From contig NZ_JAHAHT010000067.1 of NCBI RefSeq assembly GCF_018373095.1, forward strand, positions 1 through 10,324: a stretch of DNA of 10,324 bases, written 5' to 3'. Numbering within the stretch: position 1 is the first letter of the stretch; every line of letters begins with the position of its first letter. The translations under genes and the position numbers were made by a program. Under the pieces are notes generated by a model. The model ran no database searches, had not been told where the DNA came from, and saw nothing but the letters and a program-made list of their open reading frames with translations. Below, in pieces: positions 7,154 to 10,324 of the stretch. The stretch comes from Haemophilus parahaemolyticus (GTDB taxonomy: Bacteria > Pseudomonadota > Gammaproteobacteria > Enterobacterales > Pasteurellaceae).

Positions 7154-7288
7154 ATGAAACGTACATTCCAACCTTCTGTATTAAAACGTGCTCGTACACA
7201 CGGTTTTCGTGCTCGTATGGCTACTAAAAATGGTCGTCAAGTTTTAGCACGTCGTCGTGCTAAAGGTCGCAAATCTTTATCTGCATAA
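7154..7288 (+). CDS. rpmH: 50S ribosomal protein L34
   Basis: This is a 44-residue, highly basic protein of the normal bacterial L34 length. It begins MKRTFQPSVLKRARTHGFRA and ends with an RRRAKGRKSLSA tail, both diagnostic of L34. It binds 23S rRNA in the large subunit. ATG 7154 is preceded by a modest AGGTAG at 7141-7146. It heads the rpmH-rnpA-yidD cluster, with rnpA starting 32 bases downstream. In many bacteria dnaA and the origin lie just upstream; here the upstream neighbour is divergent hemH, and no TTATCCACA-type DnaA boxes are visible in the gap. Confidence 0.98.
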   Translation: MKRTFQPSVLKRARTHGFRARMATKNGRQVLARRRAKGRKSLSA

Positions 7289-7320
7289 TTTGCAGTTAGA
7301 GCAGCTAATCACCCACAATT

Positions 7321-7752
7321 GTGAAAGTGAAGACGCTAACTTTTTCTCGGGAGCTACGTTTATTAGCTCCCGTTCAATTTAAAGCTGTGTTTGAAAATCC
7401 TTTTCGAGCCAGCACTCCTCAAATGACGCTTTTGGCTCGTTTAAATACGGCAGAAAATCCCCGTCTAGGCTTAACCGTTGCTAAAAAACATCTCAAACGT
7501 GCTCACGATCGCAATCGTATTAAACGCATTGTGCGGGAATCTTTTCGCTTAAAACAGCACGAACTACCAAATATGGATTTTGTTTTCGTAGCGAAAGGGG
7601 GGATTGGCAAGTTGGATAATGCCACGCTTTTTGAAACGTTAGAAAAATTATGGGCAAGACATATCCGCCTGAGCAAAAATCCACAACCTCAAACCAAACA
7701 ACAGATAAAGCCACAAAAGAAATCAACGAAAGAAGAGAACAAATCAGCCTAG
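7321..7752 (+). CDS. rnpA: Ribonuclease P protein component, with C-terminal extension
   Basis: The 143-residue basic protein shows LTFSRELRLLAPVQFKAVF at the N terminus, PRLGLTVAKKHLKRAHDRN and the RNR signature (Arg64-Asn65-Arg66) followed by IKRIVRESFR. Together these are diagnostic of RnpA. It binds the M1 RNA subunit for tRNA 5'-end maturation. The start is GTG 7321; a second GTG at 7327 is equally plausible, and neither has an obvious Shine-Dalgarno, so coupling to rpmH is possible. The family core ends near residue 118. The last 25 or so residues are a Lys/Gln-rich tail (NPQPQTKQQIKPQKK and onward) not usual in shorter homologues of about 119 aa. Its final 103 bases also encode the start of yidD. 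Confidence 0.96.
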   Translation: MKVKTLTFSRELRLLAPVQFKAVFENPFRASTPQMTLLARLNTAENPRLGLTVAKKHLKRAHDRNRIKRIVRESFRLKQHELPNMDFVFVAKGGIGKLDNATLFETLEKLWARHIRLSKNPQPQTKQQIKPQKKSTKEENKSA

Positions 7753-7997
7753 CATCCAAAATCTTGCTACTGCCGATTTATTTCTATCGTTATTTTATTA
7801 GTCCTTTAATTGGTCCCCGATGCCGATTTTATCCGAGCTGTTCCACTTATGCTGTTGAAGCAATTAAAATTCACGGAGCAATCAAAGGAGGATATTTAGC
7901 CTTCAAACGTATTTTGCGTTGTAATCCATTAAATGAAGGCGGAGAAGATCCTGTGCCAGCAAAAGTGTGTTGCAAAAAATGTGAAAAAAATCATTAA
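7650..7997 (+). CDS. yidD: YidD, membrane protein insertion efficiency factor
   Basis: The 115-residue protein contains the YidD core: a hydrophobic amphipathic segment (about 36-50), ISPLIGPRCRFYPSCSTYA with Cys58 and Cys64, GAIKGGYLAFKRILRCNPL with Cys91, and GGEDPVP. YidD is thought to assist insertion of inner-membrane proteins alongside YidC and is usually encoded between rnpA and yidC. Typical homologues are about 85 aa and begin just before the hydrophobic segment. Here no ATG, GTG or usable TTG exists near that point, so ATG 7650 is the only standard start. It adds a polar N-terminal stretch of about 32 residues and a 103-base overlap with rnpA. The C terminus ends in a cysteine/lysine-rich KVCCKKCEKNH. 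yidC does not follow in this window. Confidence 0.9.
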   Translation: MGKTYPPEQKSTTSNQTTDKATKEINERREQISLASKILLLPIYFYRYFISPLIGPRCRFYPSCSTYAVEAIKIHGAIKGGYLAFKRILRCNPLNEGGEDPVPAKVCCKKCEKNH

Positions 7998-8039
7998 TTT
8001 TTCAAAATTTAGTGAACTTTCTTTTTTCCAACGAGTCTA

Positions 8040-8070
8040 TTATAACGACTACTATTTATAGTCGTTATAA
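8040..8070. repeat. Perfect 12-bp stem-loop after yidD
   Basis: TTATAACGACTA (8040-8051) and TAGTCGTTATAA (8059-8070) are perfect complements around a 7-base CTATTTA loop. It is followed by AGTTTTATT, a weak T tract, so it could be a yidD terminator or an RNA 3'-end stabiliser. It is distinct from the stronger terminator 27 bases downstream. It lies in the gap where local gene order departs from the usual arrangement. Confidence 0.6.
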
Positions 8071-8096
8071 AGTTTTATTCATTATGTAGACCTCTC

Positions 8097-8133
8097 AAAA
8101 TGGCTAGCAAACGAATTGCTAGCTATTTTTTTA
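8097..8133. terminator. Bidirectional rho-independent terminator between yidD and the transporters
   Basis: GCTAGCAA (8103-8110) and TTGCTAGC (8116-8123) form a perfect 8-bp stem with loop ACGAA. It extends through a G-U and a T-A pair into AAAA (8097-8100) opposite TTTT (8126-8129). On the plus strand the stem runs into TATTTTTTTAT; on the minus strand it runs into CATTTTGAG. The convergent genes yidD and the downstream transporter would both end here. Confidence 0.85.
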
Positions 8134-8136
8134 TCT

Positions 8137-9054
8137 TTATTTTCCAAAGATTTTGTGTCCCACCGCTGCCATCATTGCACCAAGCACGACTACAATTGCC
8201 CCCACATAACTTATCCAGTTCATCTCTAGGCTGGAAAAAGTTTCTGGAAAAATCATGTGCCCTAAAATCGAAAACAGCATCGTGAAAATCGGAATCATCG
8301 TGGTAACTACGCTGACTTTCGAGGTGTCCCACAAACTCAACGCCTCCCCATAAGAGCCGTAGGCAATCAACGTGTTCAAACAACAATAGATAAAACAACC
8401 CCATACAAAAGGCGTGCTGATCTCGCCAATTTGGGTTGGGCTGGCAAATGGGCTAAACGCAATGCCACAGCTGAGGTAAATTATCATTAAGATTTGTTGC
8501 GAATTAAACCGCTTTAGCAATAACTTTTGGGCAATGCCATAACAGACCCAAATCAAGCTGCCTGCTGTACTTAAAATCAAACCAAGTGCATAAGCATTAA
8601 GTTGCAGAAGTTCGCCGAATTTGTCGTTAAAAAATGCGATTAAGCCGATAATAAGCAGTAAAAAGCCGACTTTTTGCGAAAGATTAAATGGTTCTTTAAA
8701 CAAAACAACACCTAAGAAAATCATCAAGAAAGGCGAAAATTGCCATAAAACTTGAGTTGTTGTAGGCGAGATATAATGTAATCCTTCTGCGACCAAAAAG
8801 AAATTGCCTGATAAACCAAGTGTGCCGAGCAACATTAAACCGAAATGTTTAGCATTACAAACGGTCAACTTTGGCAATTTTTTTGCAAAACCAAGCACAA
8901 GAAACAGCCCAATGCCTGCCACCCAAAATCTTGCCCAAACAAGGGTTTGAGCATCAAGCGAAACCAATACTTGTTGTGCCGCAATTGGTAGCGTACCCCA
9001 CATCATCGTGGCAAGTAGTGCCAAACAAAAACCTAAGCCTGCATTTTTCTTCAT
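8137..9054 (-). CDS. EamA/DMT-family transporter, downstream paralogue
   Basis: This 305-residue, very hydrophobic protein has about ten predicted membrane segments in two five-helix EamA halves. The first carries MMWGTLPIAAQ (residues 17-27), FAKKLPK and GLSGNFFL; the second carries SLIWVCYGIAQ, CCLNTLIAYGSYGEAL and DTSKVSV. DMT-superfamily exporters move small metabolites or drugs across the inner membrane; the substrate cannot be read from the sequence. The start ATG (9054-9052) overlaps the upstream paralogue's TGA (9053-9051), and a good Shine-Dalgarno (AGAAGAAGAG) lies inside the upstream gene's last codons, so the two are co-translated. About half of positions match the upstream gene by eye. 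The gene ends just before the bidirectional terminator. Confidence 0.9.
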   Translation of the reverse strand: MKKNAGLGFCLALLATMMWGTLPIAAQQVLVSLDAQTLVWARFWVAGIGLFLVLGFAKKLPKLTVCNAKHFGLMLLGTLGLSGNFFLVAEGLHYISPTTTQVLWQFSPFLMIFLGVVLFKEPFNLSQKVGFLLLIIGLIAFFNDKFGELLQLNAYALGLILSTAGSLIWVCYGIAQKLLLKRFNSQQILMIIYLSCGIAFSPFASPTQIGEISTPFVWGCFIYCCLNTLIAYGSYGEALSLWDTSKVSVVTTMIPIFTMLFSILGHMIFPETFSSLEMNWISYVGAIVVVLGAMMAAVGHKIFGK

Positions 9055-9983
9055 TTTTTTACTCTTCTTCTATGTAATAATTTATGTCCTACGGCAGAGA
9101 ATAACGCCCCAAAAACTACTAAACAAGCCCCTAAAACGGTTAACAAGGAGAGATCTGGCGGTGTAAAACTTTCGGGTTTCCAGAAATACGCCATTTCTGA
9201 AAAAATCATCGTAGCAATCGGGATTAACGGCATCATAATGCTCACTTTTGAAACATCCCAGCGGTTTAGTGCTTCGGCATAGGAGCCGTAGGCAATGATG
9301 GTATTCAAACAGCAATAGACTAAACAGATTACAGCAAATCCGCTTAAATTGACCGCTTGAGAGAAATCAGCGAGTGGCGTGAACACAAGGCTACAACCGA
9401 TATAAATCATAAACAGGATTTGTACCGAATTGAAACGTTTTAATAAGATTCTCTGCGAAAGCCCGTAGCCGATCCAAATAAAGCTGGCTAATGTCCCGCA
9501 TAAGATTCCAAATGCGTAGCCATTCATTTGCGAAAAATCTGCCAAGCGATTATGGAAGAAGAGGATTAAGCCGATAATTACCACGATAAATCCTAGTTTT
9601 TGATTTAATCGGATAGTTTCTTTGAACAAAAATGCACCGCATAAAATCATGGCAAAGGAAGAAAGTGGGCTGATAACTTGGCTTGCGGTGGCTGGAATAT
9701 AGCGTAATGCCACGTTAAATAGGAAAAAATTGCCTGAGAGACCTAAGATCCCAATGATTAAAAGAGTTAGATCTTTGCGTGTTAAAGCGGTCACCTTTGG
9801 CAATTTTTTTGCAAAGAAGAGCATAAAAAATACGCCAATCATCGCAACAATAAAGCGAAACCAAACGATAGTTTGGGCGTTCATCTCTTTTAAGATAGGC
9901 TGTAGAGCTATTGGCAGTGTTCCCCACATCAATACTGCAAGGAGGGCGAAGAGGAAGCCTGCTAGGGGTTGTTGTTTTTGCAT
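9051..9983 (-). CDS. EamA/DMT-family transporter, upstream paralogue
   Basis: This 310-residue protein has the same ten-helix, two-EamA layout as its neighbour, sharing LMWGTLPIALQ (18-28), FFAKKLPKVT, GLSGNFFLF, ILLKRFNSVQIL and CCLNTIIAYGSYAEAL. It ends in a basic tail (HRRRVKK), as expected for a cytosolic C terminus. The substrate is unknown. I chose ATG 9983 because it begins just before TM1 and no upstream in-frame start is visible. There is no Shine-Dalgarno in the bases before it. A TATAAT lies 6 bases before ATG, and the rpmA terminator stands between this gene and rpmA. From memory, H. influenzae has a single homologue (HI0878) next to rpmA. Confidence 0.9.
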   Translation of the reverse strand: MQKQQPLAGFLFALLAVLMWGTLPIALQPILKEMNAQTIVWFRFIVAMIGVFFMLFFAKKLPKVTALTRKDLTLLIIGILGLSGNFFLFNVALRYIPATASQVISPLSSFAMILCGAFLFKETIRLNQKLGFIVVIIGLILFFHNRLADFSQMNGYAFGILCGTLASFIWIGYGLSQRILLKRFNSVQILFMIYIGCSLVFTPLADFSQAVNLSGFAVICLVYCCLNTIIAYGSYAEALNRWDVSKVSIMMPLIPIATMIFSEMAYFWKPESFTPPDLSLLTVLGACLVVFGALFSAVGHKLLHRRRVKK

Positions 9984-9989
9984 AGGATT

Positions 9990-9995
9990 ATTATA
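9990..9995 (-). promoter_or_regulatory. Possible -10 box for the transporter pair
   Basis: TATAAT on the minus strand is a perfect -10 hexamer, but 17 bases upstream the sequence is GAGGTT, which is a poor -35. Initiation about 7 bases downstream would fall at the ATG itself, implying a nearly leaderless message, consistent with the lack of a Shine-Dalgarno. It could equally be chance in an AT-rich gap. Confidence 0.3.
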
Positions 9996-10007
9996 GATTT
10001 TAGGTAT

Positions 10008-10034
10008 AAAAAAACCTCACATTTGTGAGGTTTT
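10008..10034 (-). terminator. Rho-independent terminator after rpmA
   Basis: On the minus strand a perfect 10-bp stem, AAAACCTCAC/GTGAGGTTTT, with a 4-base AAAT loop, runs into a total of seven T residues. It lies 20 bases after the rpmA stop and before the transporter genes, so most rpmA transcripts should end here, with the transporters relying on readthrough or their own promoter. Confidence 0.9.
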
Positions 10035-10053
10035 CTTGAAATTTTGCTTTAAA

Positions 10054-10311
10054 TTACTCAGCAATGATACTTACGTATTGACGGTTTTTGTCGCCTTTTC
10101 TTTCGAATTTAACTTTACCATCTGCAGTTGCGAATAAAGTGTGGTCTTTACCCATACCTACGTTTGTACCTGCGTGGAATTTAGTACCACGTTGACGAAC
10201 AATGATGCTACCTGCTAAAACAGACTCGCCACCGAAACGTTTAACACCAAGGCGTTTAGCTTCAGAATCACGACCGTTACGAGTTGAACCACCAGCTTTT
10301 TTAGTTGCCAT
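10054..10311 (-). CDS. rpmA: 50S ribosomal protein L27
   Basis: This is an 85-residue basic protein, the usual L27 length. The N terminus MATKKAGGSTRNGRDSEAKR is diagnostic, followed by RLGVKRFGGE, IIVRQRGTKFHAGTNVG and the C-terminal KFERKG segment. In bacterial ribosomes the L27 N-terminal tail reaches the peptidyl-transferase centre. A good Shine-Dalgarno GGAG (minus strand, at the window edge, 10321-10324) lies 9 bases before ATG. rplU (L21) is normally immediately upstream and would lie beyond the window. A strong terminator follows. Confidence 0.98.
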   Translation of the reverse strand: MATKKAGGSTRNGRDSEAKRLGVKRFGGESVLAGSIIVRQRGTKFHAGTNVGMGKDHTLFATADGKVKFERKGDKNRQYVSIIAE

Positions 10312-10324
10312 CTACTTGATCTCC

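Noticed and set aside
8123..8404. Short open frames on both strands over the end of the downstream transporter and its terminator (also 8100-8285)
   Set aside because: They run through the terminator hairpin and overlap the transporter in other frames; neither has a plausible ribosome-binding site or family resemblance.
9352..9360. Uptake-like ACCGCTTGA, and AAAGCGGT near 9784
   Set aside because: Each differs from the core at one or more positions and lies in coding sequence, so they are not counted as signals.
1..10324. CRISPR arrays, insertion sequences, tRNA/rRNA genes, toxin-antitoxin or phage-defence genes
   Set aside because: I saw no repeat-spacer pattern, transposase motif, tRNA clover-leaf or defence domain. 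The gene content is housekeeping plus capsule export.

Overview
The window looks like chromosomal DNA from a member of the Pasteurellaceae. It is AT-rich, and its proteins match Haemophilus/Actinobacillus/Mannheimia-type homologues. Three perfect copies of the 9-base DNA uptake core ACAAGCGGT are present (5543-5551, 6580-6588 and 6604-6612, all read on the minus strand). That core is the 'Apl-type' signal of the Actinobacillus pleuropneumoniae/Mannheimia/Glaesserella branch, not the Haemophilus influenzae-type AAGTGCGGT. Species cannot be fixed from the sequence alone.

Region 1 (1-3590, plus strand) is the distal end of a Wzy-dependent surface polysaccharide (capsule or exopolysaccharide) export operon. 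It holds a 5'-truncated wza (outer-membrane channel), wzb (tyrosine phosphatase) and wzc (inner-membrane tyrosine autokinase/co-polymerase), packed tightly and closed by a strong intrinsic terminator at 3558-3590. Wzc forms the periplasm-spanning complex with Wza, and Wzb dephosphorylates the Wzc tyrosine tail.

Region 2 (3591-6947) is housekeeping. miaB (tRNA 2-methylthiolation) on the plus strand converges on a minus-strand hemH-mutM pair (ferrochelatase; formamidopyrimidine-DNA glycosylase). The convergent gap holds an inverted pair of uptake-signal-like sequences that could serve as a bidirectional terminator.

Region 3 (6948-8136) holds a clear promoter and leader hairpin, then rpmH, rnpA and yidD on the plus strand. 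rnpA and yidD overlap by 103 bases. The usual downstream partners yidC and mnmE are absent; two hairpins follow instead.

Region 4 (8126-10324, minus strand) carries rpmA (ribosomal protein L27), an intrinsic terminator, and two tandem paralogous EamA/DMT-family 10-TM transporters that overlap by ATGA. From memory of H. influenzae, one such transporter gene lies between rpmA and obgE; here there are two, and they run into yidD instead.

Overall this is an ordinary core-genome stretch next to a capsule-export locus. I did not find a convincing new biological system. The points most worth a second look are the substitutions at the regulatory Tyr/Arg pair in Wzc, the rnpA/yidD dual-coding extensions, the uptake-signal arrangements, the rpmH leader hairpin, the tandem transporter duplication and the probable synteny breakpoint between yidD and the transporters.
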